64,000 nt of DNA. It comes from Arabidopsis thaliana (taxonomy: Eukaryota > Streptophyta > Magnoliopsida > Brassicales > Brassicaceae). Location of the stretch: contig NC_003074.8 of assembly GCF_000001735.4 (NCBI RefSeq), positions 5,270,101-5,334,100 on the forward strand, read 5' to 3'. A model generated the notes under the pieces. It did not search any database. It was not told the origin of the DNA and was given only the letters and a program-made list of their open reading frames with translations. This document shows positions 11,675 to 20,975 of the stretch, one piece after another; position 1 is the stretch's first letter; every line of letters starts with the position of its first letter. A program made the translations under genes and the position numbers.

Positions 11675-12245
11675 CTACGACAAACACAACATGCCAACAA
11701 TTGCCATGGTTATTAAACATCCAGAACTAAAAATGATTATCATATTAAAGTCCTTCCCCTTTTTGTTCTTTTCCATCGGATCTCTTTCCATCCTCTCTTG
11801 GTTCCTTTCCATCTTCATCACTCTTACTTCTTCTTCAAGAACACCGAGTTGAAATTCCAATTGTTCAATCTCATGTGTAAAAGCCTCATCTACCCACTTA
11901 AACACATGATTGTCGTTCATAAGCTACATTTTGAAATTGTAAAAATTGTTAAATCACATGTATATCTATGTATAAACTAGGTATATCTATTAGGTATATC
12001 TATTAGGTATTTCTATTAGGTAAATCTAGGTATTTTAGTGACTAGTCAAATTAGGTTTATCTATACCTTTTTTCTGCAGCTAAACCACACCGGTAATAAC
12101 GACGGTACGGATTTGGATTTGATCTTGAAATCCTCTCAACGATTTCATCGCCACACCAACACTGCTTTGGAATTCCAGGAACCATTGGTCTTGGTCGGGA
12201 AACGGAGGTTCCACACGAGTTCGATGCTCCTGAGAGGTGGCTCAT
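11675..12245 (-). CDS. GRF-type zinc finger / coiled-coil / membrane-anchor protein of the MULE, probably frame-broken
   Basis: Exon 1 starts at the ATG 12245-12243. It carries a GRF-type zinc finger recognised by CWCGDEIVERISRSNPNPYR followed by RYYRC. Exon 2 (from about 11929 to 11675) encodes NDNHVFKWVDEAF, a coiled coil (EIEQLEFQLGVLEEEVRVM), a basic linker and a C-terminal membrane segment (FNMIIIFSSGCLITMAIVGM). This finger/coiled-coil/TM layout recurs in small proteins carried by plant DNA transposons. The exons do not join cleanly. The only good donor (AAAAAAG|GTATAG, ending at 12067) leaves two bases, and the obvious acceptor (AAATGTAG|CTTATG) then gives AGC TTA TGA, a stop. A one-base change, perhaps in the A6 run before the donor, would explain this. 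The intron holds copies of the GTATATCTA motif. Confidence 0.6.
11940..12066 (+). repeat. Second cluster of GGTATATCTA-type motifs
   Basis: Located in the intron of the GRF gene. Successive plus-strand copies are TGTATATCTATG, AGGTATATCTATT (twice), AGGTATTTCTATT, AGGTAAATCTAGG and AGGTTTATCTATAC, spaced about 14-22 bp. They read as AGATATACC along the GRF transcript. Confidence 0.8.
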
Positions 12246-13345
12246 AATTCCCTGAGTTTTGGATTTAGAAATTCTAGAATATTTAATAGATAAACCAGGT
12301 TGTACAATATGAATCTTCAAACTCCGAAATCGAAAATTGTCAATTGCATATCAGAAATCTATAAGTGAAACGTGAATTGAATGAAAAATGTACCCAGAAA
12401 AACGAAATGCTTACCAAATAATTCCACTCTTCTCTCTTTTTCTCTCTTCTTCTCTCTTCTGAGTCTTCTCTCTTCTTGTCTTTTCTTCTTCTTTTTCGAT
12501 TTGATTTTCTGATTTTAATTCATAATAGGGTTTTAAAAAAATTCTGCGAATTGGGGGAAACGAAAATTTTGGGTGAAAATTTTTTGATAGTGTGAAAAGT
12601 AATGTGAACACGTTTCTTATAGTGTGAAAAAGAATTAACCGTGGGACCCGCGTACGAGTTGTTCGGAACAAAAAAGGTGGGGCCCGCAAACTCTTTGCAC
12701 ACAGATATTCCAAGTTAACAGGTTGTACCTGTGTATACACAGTTTGACTTTTGGGGGTTTTATAATTTTATTAGATATACTTAATTTTAAACTAAACAAA
12801 TTTAGTTATACCAAAGAGTTTTGATGTTTTATAAACATTCCACATATTTTCATAGGAAAATATGTCTGAAAAATTCAATTTTGTGTGTTTTGCAATGTTA
12901 TGATGATAATAATTATAAAGTCATCTTCAAAGTGTAAGGTGTTTCTTGTATAACAAATGAATTTGGTAACGACTAATTTTTTGAAGTTTCATTAAATTAT
13001 GATTTTATCAATCAGTAGTTTTAATACTCAACATAAGTGGTATAATTTGTATAAGAAATAACATTACATCAAATTTTGTTGCAAATTAAGCACATTTGTT
13101 ACATTTGTGATAGTTGTACCTTTACAAAACCAAGTTTAAACAAGTTTTACAAAACCAGAGAGTACAAAAAACACGAATTTAGAGACATACATAGTTCTAC
13201 CATTTAAAAATTAAGTTTAACCGAGTTTTACAAAATCTGAAAGTACTTAAAAACATGAATTTAGAGACATACATAGTTCTACCATTAGAGAATAAAGTTT
13301 AACCGAGTTTTACAAAATCTGAAAATATTTAAAAACACGAGTACA
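12246..13345. other. Intergenic part of the MULE upstream of the GRF gene
   Basis: A polypyrimidine tract (CTCTTCTCTC repeats, 12426-12495) lies in the likely GRF promoter or leader. The rest is AT-rich with no recognised coding domain. A tandem repeat lies at 13130-13340. Confidence 0.55.
13130..13340. repeat. Tandem repeat of about 80 bp, 2.5 copies
   Basis: Units contain AAGTTTAACCGAGTTTTACA, then ATGAATTTAGAGACATACAT, then AGTTCTACCATT. The first copy is more diverged (CAAGTTTTACAAAACCAGAG) and the last is cut off just before the transposase stop codon. It probably covers the transposase 3' UTR. Confidence 0.85.
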
Positions 13346-15781
13346 TTAATTTCCGCTTGTGTTTTGGCTAACACTTTCGTGGTTTGGAAAAAACCAGCTC
13401 TCCAAGTTTCTGCCTTTCACACGCTTATTCTTGGGGCGACGTTCTCCAACTGATGGGTGTCTAGTTTCTTGAACTCTTCCCTTTTTAACAACATGAACCG
13501 GAGGATATGCAAACAATTCTTGGATTTCACTTGGAATAACCCACTCTGACTTATGCGGCACCGGATAAATGGTTCTAACATATGCCATAACCCACATCTC
13601 AACAAAGTAATATTTTGTGATCAAATCATATAAACTTTTGACCTCCTCGGATCTATCTTTCTGTTTCAAGTGAGTCATCACAGCCGCTATTGAGTGTACA
13701 CAAGGATACTTGTCCAAGTCAAAACAACGACAATAACAACTTTTATTCCTCAAGTCCACCACATAGGTCTTACCATCGCGACCAATGACACTATATTGAA
13801 GCTCGTAGGTGTTAAGCTCTATCACCGGTAATTTTTGTGCAACTTCACATGTTTCATGTATCTCGTTCTCCACAAAAGGAACAAGTCTATGTGCATTTGA
13901 TCCACTTAAGGCTTCCTTCCTATTATTGCAGCTCCATTCCGCAAATTTCCCAATAATTGCATCTATCATAGGTAATAGCGCATACCCTCTCACATCCCTA
14001 AACACACCATTCATAGACTCAACCGCATTACTAGTGTCAATGTTGTACTTTACTCCCGGAAAATGACATCTTGCCCATTTTTCCAAATCAGTGTTTTCAT
14101 CAAGATAGGTGGCTACCTTAGGGTGCCTTCTTCTAAACTCTGCATATTCATGTTCAAACTCAGACACTGAACAAATGGATGCAATTCTTCTGAACGTTTT
14201 AGCAACCCCTTCTTTGTTGTATGCAACTTTCGTTCTCACATTCTGTGACAAATGATACACACAGTTTCCATGGTGAGAGCTCGGGTACACCTCAGCCACT
14301 GCCTTGATGAGGCTAGAATTTCTGTCAGACATAAAGACCAATTCCGTACTGTCTGGTATAACAGTTTTGAGAGTTTCGAAAAACCACTTCCAAGTAACAT
14401 CTTTTTCGCCATCAGCTACAGCAAACGCTAAGGGATAATGGTGATGATTCGGGTCTTGAGCTGTGGCAAAAATGAGCACACCTTTATATATAGTCTTCAA
14501 AAATGTTGCATCCACAATAATCACTTTTCTCATGACTTTAAATCCTTCAATGGCAGCCCCCAAAGCGACAAATAGGTACTTGAACCTTTTTTCTTCATCT
14601 AATACCACACTAGTCTTTGTGCCAGGATTCACCTTCTCTAACATATACAAATATTGATAAACCATCTTGAAACTCTCCTCGGGACAAGCACGAATATCAC
14701 TAACAGCTAGTTTTTTTCCCCTAATAGCAGTCGAGTATGACACAGTTGTACCATGTTTTCCCTGAACAAGGCCAATGAGACTTTTAGGAGTTGGGGTCTT
14801 GTACTGACCTGGATAATCTTCATGCAGTACGGTTGCAACTAAACGTGGTGTACCTCTCCTTTTAATGCCTGTAGCAGTATTCGACCGTACACATGTATGT
14901 AACTTCCTATATGTTCGAACCGAGAAGCGAGTTGAATCCTTAGCCTTCGAAAATCGTATGTACCATTCACACCCTTCTTCAGCACATTTTACCACATACC
15001 GCTTCTTATTCGAGTTGAGTAATGTTAGTCCAAAACAATTCCTATTTGCTCCTGTCTCTACTAAATATTTCACATCATCGCTATTTTCAAATTCTTGACC
15101 TATTACTAGATCAAGACCATCATCCCATGGACCTTTAAACTTAGAATGTTGGCTGTCACGTGGTTCCTCAACATATTCACGAATACCATCATTCTCCTTA
15201 GTCATACTCAGATTACTATCAACACCATTATCCACATCTCTAAGAGGCTCCAAAGGCTCTAAAGGCTCCAATGTCTCCAAAGGCTCAGCAAGTTGTTCTC
15301 CTAGTGGCTCATTTGCGTAAAGAGTTATAGCACCAACATTAGCTCTATCATCATTATCTAGACCACCGAAATTCTCCTCTTCATAATTCACACCAACTGA
15401 ACTCTTTCTTTGTACTCTCGATTGTTGCTCGTTTACGTCAACCATTTCCAACTCATTACCGACTTCTACATGCAAGACACTTCTACTTTTCTCTTCATCC
15501 AACGTGGTTAGATAAACATATACATCATCATCATCCCTAATATATAAATATGTAGGAGGTTTAACACCCGTTGGAATGTAACTCAATTTCCGCTTCATCG
15601 TAGATTCATCTATCTTTATCTTTGTGCATATCTTATCCACTAACCACGAATAAGTAATCTCCTCCATTGATGATGTCCTAAACAATATACCATACAAACC
15701 AACTACTCTTGGATTCCATTGATATGCTTCTCCGGTTTTTGAATAATATCCATCATAATCAAAATATATGATTATGCCCAT
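13346..15781 (-). CDS. MuDR/MULE transposase, 811 aa, uninterrupted
   Basis: A single open exon from the ATG at 15781. Residues about 225-300 form the MuDR N-terminal DNA-binding domain (GQEFENSDDVKYLVE to RTYRKLHTC). Residues about 410-510 form the MULE catalytic domain. The first Asp is in VIVDATFLKTIYKGV, the second in VFMSDRNSSLIKAV, and the C/H motif is HHGNCVYHLSQN. A SWIM zinc finger (CYCRCFDLDKYPCVHS) lies near residue 705, and the tail is basic. The N-terminal 180 aa are acidic with a short repeat (LEPLEPLEPL). The 5' leader probably contains an intron, since TTTTTTTCAG|GATAATG lies directly before the start and a candidate donor (ACA|GTGAGC) is near 16302. No frameshift or internal stop is present, so the protein could be functional. 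Confidence 0.93.
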   Translation of the reverse strand: MGIIIYFDYDGYYSKTGEAYQWNPRVVGLYGILFRTSSMEEITYSWLVDKICTKIKIDESTMKRKLSYIPTGVKPPTYLYIRDDDDVYVYLTTLDEEKSRSVLHVEVGNELEMVDVNEQQSRVQRKSSVGVNYEEENFGGLDNDDRANVGAITLYANEPLGEQLAEPLETLEPLEPLEPLRDVDNGVDSNLSMTKENDGIREYVEEPRDSQHSKFKGPWDDGLDLVIGQEFENSDDVKYLVETGANRNCFGLTLLNSNKKRYVVKCAEEGCEWYIRFSKAKDSTRFSVRTYRKLHTCVRSNTATGIKRRGTPRLVATVLHEDYPGQYKTPTPKSLIGLVQGKHGTTVSYSTAIRGKKLAVSDIRACPEESFKMVYQYLYMLEKVNPGTKTSVVLDEEKRFKYLFVALGAAIEGFKVMRKVIIVDATFLKTIYKGVLIFATAQDPNHHHYPLAFAVADGEKDVTWKWFFETLKTVIPDSTELVFMSDRNSSLIKAVAEVYPSSHHGNCVYHLSQNVRTKVAYNKEGVAKTFRRIASICSVSEFEHEYAEFRRRHPKVATYLDENTDLEKWARCHFPGVKYNIDTSNAVESMNGVFRDVRGYALLPMIDAIIGKFAEWSCNNRKEALSGSNAHRLVPFVENEIHETCEVAQKLPVIELNTYELQYSVIGRDGKTYVVDLRNKSCYCRCFDLDKYPCVHSIAAVMTHLKQKDRSEEVKSLYDLITKYYFVEMWVMAYVRTIYPVPHKSEWVIPSEIQELFAYPPVHVVKKGRVQETRHPSVGERRPKNKRVKGRNLESWFFPNHESVSQNTSGN

Positions 15782-16632
15782 TATCCTGAAAAAAACAAAA
15801 AAAAAACGTTAGCTATACCTAGATTTTCCTGTTCTAGCAAATTGTACTTCAAACAGCTATACCACGCTCATTTTCAGAAATACCAGTTATACTATTGAAA
15901 CAGCTATACCACGCTCATTTTCAGAAATACCAGTTATACCATAAATAGTACTTCAAACAGCTATACCACGCTCATTTTCAGAAATACCAGTTATACCATA
16001 AATAGTGCTTCACACAGCTATACCACGTTTCTTAGGTATACCTAGATTATTCTGTTCTAGCAAAGATTTTCGGACCAAAAACAGTAATCTGCCTAAGATT
16101 AACTACGAATCAACCATTACAGTACATTAAAATGTCTTAATAGACCCAGAATATATAGTTGCCAACATAATGTCCCTTAATTTCCAACACCAATTTCAAA
16201 TCTATCAAATCTAATTGAAATCTACAAAATTCAAACACAACAACACAATACTTGATGAATTAAGATGTCCAAAGTATAAGAAAAGAATGGTAAAGCTCAC
16301 TGTGAATAACAGAAGCAAAACGACGACGAACTTGGTCGATTGGATTCAACGTCGAAGGATTCGACGATAGTTGCAGTCGTCGATTTGGATTTTGTGAGGG
16401 AGGAAAAGAAATTCTGGGAATTTCTGATAGGTTAATATTTTGTGAATTAAATGGTATTGGTTTGGAGACTTAACCGTAATTAGTTGGTTTGGTTCGTCCG
16501 TCCGGTTCCGGTTTGTTGGGTAAGGGTAAACAAGGATTTTTAAAATTCATTAAGAGTATAGGAGTATGTTAGATTATATGAGAGTATTTAGATTCATTTT
16601 AGGAGAGTAGAGAGTATATGAGATCATCGTCC
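15782..16632. other. Transposase 5' leader/promoter and right end of the MULE
   Basis: Besides the repeat at 15850-16030 and copies of TATACCTAGATT near 15813 and 16036, this contains AT-rich sequence. The last 80 bp (16553-16624) are rich in GAGTAT steps, ending AGAGTATATGAGAT and then CATCGTCC. No coding sequence was recognised. Confidence 0.6.
15850..16030. repeat. Triplicated leader repeat containing CAGCTATACC
   Basis: About three tandem units of roughly 58 bp, each with CAGCTATACCACGCTCATTT followed by TCAGAAATACCAGTTATACC. Read on the transposon minus strand these give GGTATAGCTG and GGTATAACTG, related to the GGTATATCTA motif in the other arrays. The repeat lies in the probable leader intron of the transposase. 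Confidence 0.85.
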
Positions 16633-16641
16633 GTGCCAAGG
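16633..16641 (+). repeat. Right target-site duplication of the MULE (GTGCCAAGG)
   Basis: A perfect match to 7857-7865. Joining the flanks at this repeat restores a continuous pre-insertion sequence, TTTATACGTGCCAAGGAAAT. Confidence 0.8.
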
Positions 16642-18190
16642 AAATAGTACTCTTTTTTTCCCAAACACGTGTGAGGTGGTTTAAAGGGTATAATTGTCAA
16701 TTTCAAAATAAGAGGTTTATTTGGTGCGAATCTCAAACGTCCAAAATGTTTGAAATCATATAACCATGGGTTGTATTGTAACTATAGCTTACCATCCAAA
16801 TCATAAAAACAATAAATGATGTGTACATTTTTCCAACAGCGATCATGCTTATTTCTATGAAAAATGATTTTGACATTATTTGAATTGATCTTTATACAAA
16901 TAAATAAAGTTTTCTACTAGTTTAAAAAAAAATATAAATAAACAAATGAATTATGAATTTATGATTACGTCTCTCTATAATCATATTTGTTCTTTTTTAA
17001 TCATTGAAAGCTAAACTTATGGGGAATGAATGATCTGAAATGACAGCTTCCTAATTTTTACAGCTACGGTAATATAGGGTAATGGGTCAAGTAAATGTAA
17101 CGTGTTAAAGATTAAAAAGTAAAAGACGTGCGTCAAAGAAACAGAGACGTCAAGATTAGTTTAAAACTTACTAATTACAGTAGTTAATTCGGAATTAAGC
17201 TAAGTCCAGAAAATTCCATGAAGCAGCATCCATCGTCAGCATCTTCAAGTCACACTTTTTCTTATTTTCGCAAAAACCTTCAAAAACCCGTTCCGGTCTG
17301 TTTTCTCCTCTCGAAACCCTCGATCGTTGCCGCGAAACAGCTCCGGTGACCTAAAATCGTTCGACGAAACGGTTTCTCTTCCTCCTTGTCGTTTTCACTT
17401 TTCACGTCGTTCATTGCATCTATAGGTCTTCGTTTGTTCTGCATTGTACGGATTCTCTTCCGATCGACGATTCAGCTTCCGGTATAGCTTCTCCTCTCTT
17501 CCATGGTCTTTAAATCGTCGTTTCTGTTTGATTTTTAGTAACGTTGAGCTGCTTTTGTTTTATCGGAAGCAACGTCCGTACAGGTTTGCATTTTTGTAGC
17601 TTAACGGTGAGTGTTTTCCGGTATATTTGTTGGATTTTCTGATCAACGTTTGCTAAAAAACACCGTGTTTTATACAGATTATCTTTGGTATTTCGAATTA
17701 ACTGTTACATCTGTTGCTTTTGTGTGGAGCTTATGAACAGTAAGCGATTATTTTCAGGTATTTGAGTCTCTGAAGTTTAGGTGGCTTGATTTTGTGGGTA
17801 AAGTTTCATATACAGTGATGACATTTTGTTGTTGCTTCGTAAAATGGCTTTGTTATACAGTAATGACTTCAATTTCTGACAAGTTTATACTTGTGAATGG
17901 TGGCAACTGTTTAGGTTAGTAGATGAAATGTTGCCTTGTGTTCTTTTGTGGGGTTGTTTTTGACAATCTTCTGTATAGGTTTTGGATGCTTTAGTGAACC
18001 TTATACTTTCCTAGTTAGGGAGTACTTCAATCATGTGCTTGCAAAGTTTCCTTTTGAGGTTGAAGACGCCTTAGGTTTAAAACTTATATCCATGATCTTA
18101 CACTCTCTAGGACTACTTTGGTTGTATCTTATTATGTTTATCTTGTTGTCTCTTTTACAGTTTGGGATATCTCAGCAGGATAACTTCTCT
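16642..18190 (+). other. Promoter and leader region of the BAH-RRM gene
   Basis: 16642-17250 is AT-rich spacer. From about 17250 the sequence becomes pyrimidine- and CG-richer, like a plant 5' UTR (CTTCTCCTCTCTTCC at about 17487). Several possible splice signals precede the first exon, including the acceptor TCTTTTACAG at about 18160, so one or more leader introns are likely. Exact leader exons cannot be fixed from sequence alone. Confidence 0.45.
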
Positions 18191-20773
18191 ATGTTGCAAT
18201 CGAATAGTGCTGGTGGAGAAGACAACCCTGATTTTAAGTGGGGTGCTAAGAGAGGGGTGGGACGGAAAGATAATAAAGTCCGGTTCTATGAATCATTTAC
18301 CCTTGAGGGCATCGAGTACCGGCTTTTTGACTGTGCTTACTTTTACGTACATGGTCAATCTGAGACTTCAATCGGGAAGCTTGTCACATTTACCAGACAT
18401 CAACAGGTGAGAAGAAAGTCAAGGTCATTTGGTTTTTCGACCTATCGACATCCAGCGCTTCTTGGGAGAGTATGAGCCACAATGGGATGAGTTGTTTCTG
18501 GCTTGTGGTGATGAAAAAGGGGTTTCCAATATCAATGATGTGGTAAGTTTGCTGGCTTTTCATCTCCTTCTCTCCTGCTTACTGAATCGAAATAGTAATC
18601 TGAATTGATGATATGTTTACTATAGATGTAATATGAGTTTGGGTTTCCTGTGTTGTTGGTCCAGGAGACCATCATGGGGAAATGCAATGTTGTATGCACA
18701 TCTGATGACCGAAGAAACCCACGACCAGGAACCAAGGAGCTGCGGAGAGCTAAATATATCTTCTCCCGCACTTTTGATACAAGACTCAGAATTATATCAG
18801 AAGACTTTGCAGATGCTATAGCCGGAATTGGAGGTTTGGATTAGAACAAATGACTATACTTTATTGTTCAACCCCTAACACTCTTCGAGTATGGATCTAA
18901 TGAAGCTAATTTTAGTTTCTACTGGCTCTAATATTGCAGTGGATAAACTCTTCAACATGAGAAGAGATAAACAGCCTGTAAAACGTCTAAACTCAAGCGC
19001 AGCTGCCATTACTAGGGCTTCTCCAGTTAAATCTTTTCGTCCAGATTTGGGATCAACAAAGTTAGGTAAACATGATAACAGAGATGCAAAGCTGATGAGT
19101 AGAACAAGCTCGTTAAAGAAAGGTTGATCCTTTTTCCTATCTGTTCAGGCCACTTATTTCCTATATACTTGTGAAATGGACAAACCAGATTGACACTTAC
19201 TTTTATTTTGCAAGTCACTTTTCTGGAGGACCGTGCTGATCATGTACATGTGAAAAGGAACCCTCCTGTCAATACTGAAACCACTACAAGAGGTCAGATA
19301 CCGATACTCAAAACAAGAGCATTTGGGGAGTTATATGCTTCAGGTTCATCAGTGAATGCTAAGCCTTCTAAAAAGAGAAAGCTTATACTCAACACGCCAG
19401 AAACAGATGATTCAGATGATCAAGGCCCTCAATCAGGAGAGAAGAAATTAATTAAAAATCCTCCTCTTGTAGAAAAGGCTCCAAGTCAGAACATCGTACG
19501 TACCATCTCTATCCTTCTTCTTTCGGTGGATTAGCTGAGAGAAATGTAAAGATTTACAGCACAAAAGTAGTGTATTATTTCTTTGCTTGAGCATAGCAAA
19601 AAGATTATTCACACTGTTGATTAGATAGTATTAACTTATGACATTTCCAAATTATTTTCTCCTTTTGTCTGCCTTACAGGAGAAAAAAAGCTGGTACAAG
19701 AAACTGGTAAGTTCTTTGACGCTTCTAAGAAGAATCTGAAAACATTTCATTCCAATAGCCATTTTTTCATGCTATTTGGCTTTCATCACACGAAATCAGA
19801 CCAAGGGAATATTACTGTTTATAGAAACTATGAAATAATTAAGATAAAGTTGGTTAAACGATTTGTCCTGGTTCAAAAGAAAGTCTAAAATCACTAGTTT
19901 CTTCATTTAACATTACTATTCCTTTTTCCAGCCTTTTGAGGACGAACTAAAGCCGGCTATAGAAAAAGGTAGGGTGCTCTTAATTGAGAACCTGGAACCA
20001 TCATACACATCGCTGGAGGTAGAGGTATGTGTTAGTGATTCTACAACATTCTCTGGATCTTATTTTATGTTGTTGTCAATGCAATGCCATCTACATATGT
20101 TGATCAAAGACACGTGGAATTAGCAATCATTCTAAAAACCCTGTAAAATATAACTCTCCTCGCCGTTTCCTTTTTGTTCTGTTCAGTTTCTTTTTAGGCA
20201 AGCATTCAAAGAAGGAGTTGATGCTAAGATGATCCCTTCAAGTCCCATGTCTAGCCCACATAGTGGTATATGTATATTCTTACACCTTCCTGTTTGCTAT
20301 TTGTTAGCTCATAATGTTAGGAAAAAAAAAAAAACTGTCAATATATCAAATTAAACTGCATTTATCTAAACAGGCAGGGCTCTTGTGATTTTTGGAACCA
20401 CAAAGGCAGCTGATTCTGCTATGTCGCGGTTAAATGAAGATTGTCTGATGTTATCTGGCCAGAGGTTACTTACTACTCTTTTATATTCTACTTCTCACGT
20501 ATATGTTAACTTCATCAAATCCTTCTTTCTTTTACTATCTAATATGATGATCCATTTGCAGAGCTCTAACGGGTAGCAAAAATGTCCCAGTCGAAATTGG
20601 AAGATGTAGAAGCTTTACTGGCCATTTTAACATGGTGGATAGATCTCTGATGACGGCTCAGAAGGTAAGTTGTTGCATTACTCTGCGCTTATTTTCAGTT
20701 GTCATTTCACTTGTCATGGTCACACATCGAAAGCCCAACAGCCCATGCCAAATTACTGAATATTACAAATTGA
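18191..20773 (+). CDS. BAH-RRM protein related to ASI1/IBM2, with disrupted BAH domain and short C-terminus
   Basis: The start MLQSNSAGGEDNPDFKWG at 18191 leads into a BAH domain (VRFYESFTLEGIEYRLFDCA, then MGKCNVVCTSDDRRNPRPGT and AKYIFSRTFD). A basic linker follows, then an RRM-like domain (GRVLLIENLEPSYTSLEVE, RALVIFGTTKAADSAMSRLN). This order is that of ASI1/IBM2, a nuclear factor that promotes proper 3' processing of transcripts with intronic heterochromatin. The reading frame is lost twice in the BAH: near 18385 (GKLV to IYQTSTGEKKVKVIWFF) and near 18437 (WFF to RPIDIQRFLGEYEPQWDELF), each a -1 shift. A 49-nt GT-AG stretch (18407-18455) would restore the frame but removes a core BAH strand. 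After the exon ending at 20663, the next possible exon stops at 20773 without the usual C-terminal part. Probably a decaying paralogue; possibly AT3G15605 (recollection). Confidence 0.7.
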
Positions 20774-20975
20774 CCCCACTATTTAGTCTTATAATCGTAA
20801 ACAGACCCCATAAATTCGTAAATTTTCAGCCACATCCATAAACTTGACTCGAATGAAGATTGACAACGACTGTTTTTCAAACACTTGTTTTGAATTTCCG
20901 TATATTCAGTCTGGAAGTAAAAACACAGTAAGAAGACAAAGAGAAGCAGCCATTTTTCTTGGTTCTTTTCTTGGT

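Larger units (their letters stand above)
7866..16632. mobile_element. Mutator-like DNA transposon (MULE), apparently autonomous, about 8.77 kb
   Basis: The element is bounded by a perfect 9-bp direct repeat (GTGCCAAGG). Its two ends, read inward, are GGACCAAATTCTCA and GGACGATGATCTCA. They match at 10 of 14 positions and share the GGAC start and the CTCA end, so the terminal inverted repeats are short and imperfect, as in the non-TIR MULE/VANDAL-like group. A second inverted pair, ATCTCATATACTCT, lies at about 7904 and 16611-16624. Three genes lie inside: a DUF1985 protein (+, 8357-11317), a GRF zinc-finger gene (-, 11675-12245) and an uninterrupted MuDR-type transposase (-, 13346-15781). The non-coding parts carry many copies of a GGTATATCTA-like motif. 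The intact 811-codon transposase frame and perfect target-site duplication suggest a fairly recent insertion. Confidence 0.85.

Noticed and set aside
12411-12740. 109-codon minus-strand frame within the MULE
   Set aside because: Composition follows the CT-rich leader of the GRF gene, with no recognisable domain or plausible splice pattern.
7904-16624. ATCTCATATACTCT inverted pair as the true transposon ends
   Set aside because: No direct repeat flanks these positions. The outer GGAC termini are flanked by a perfect 9-bp duplication, so the inner pair is taken as subterminal.
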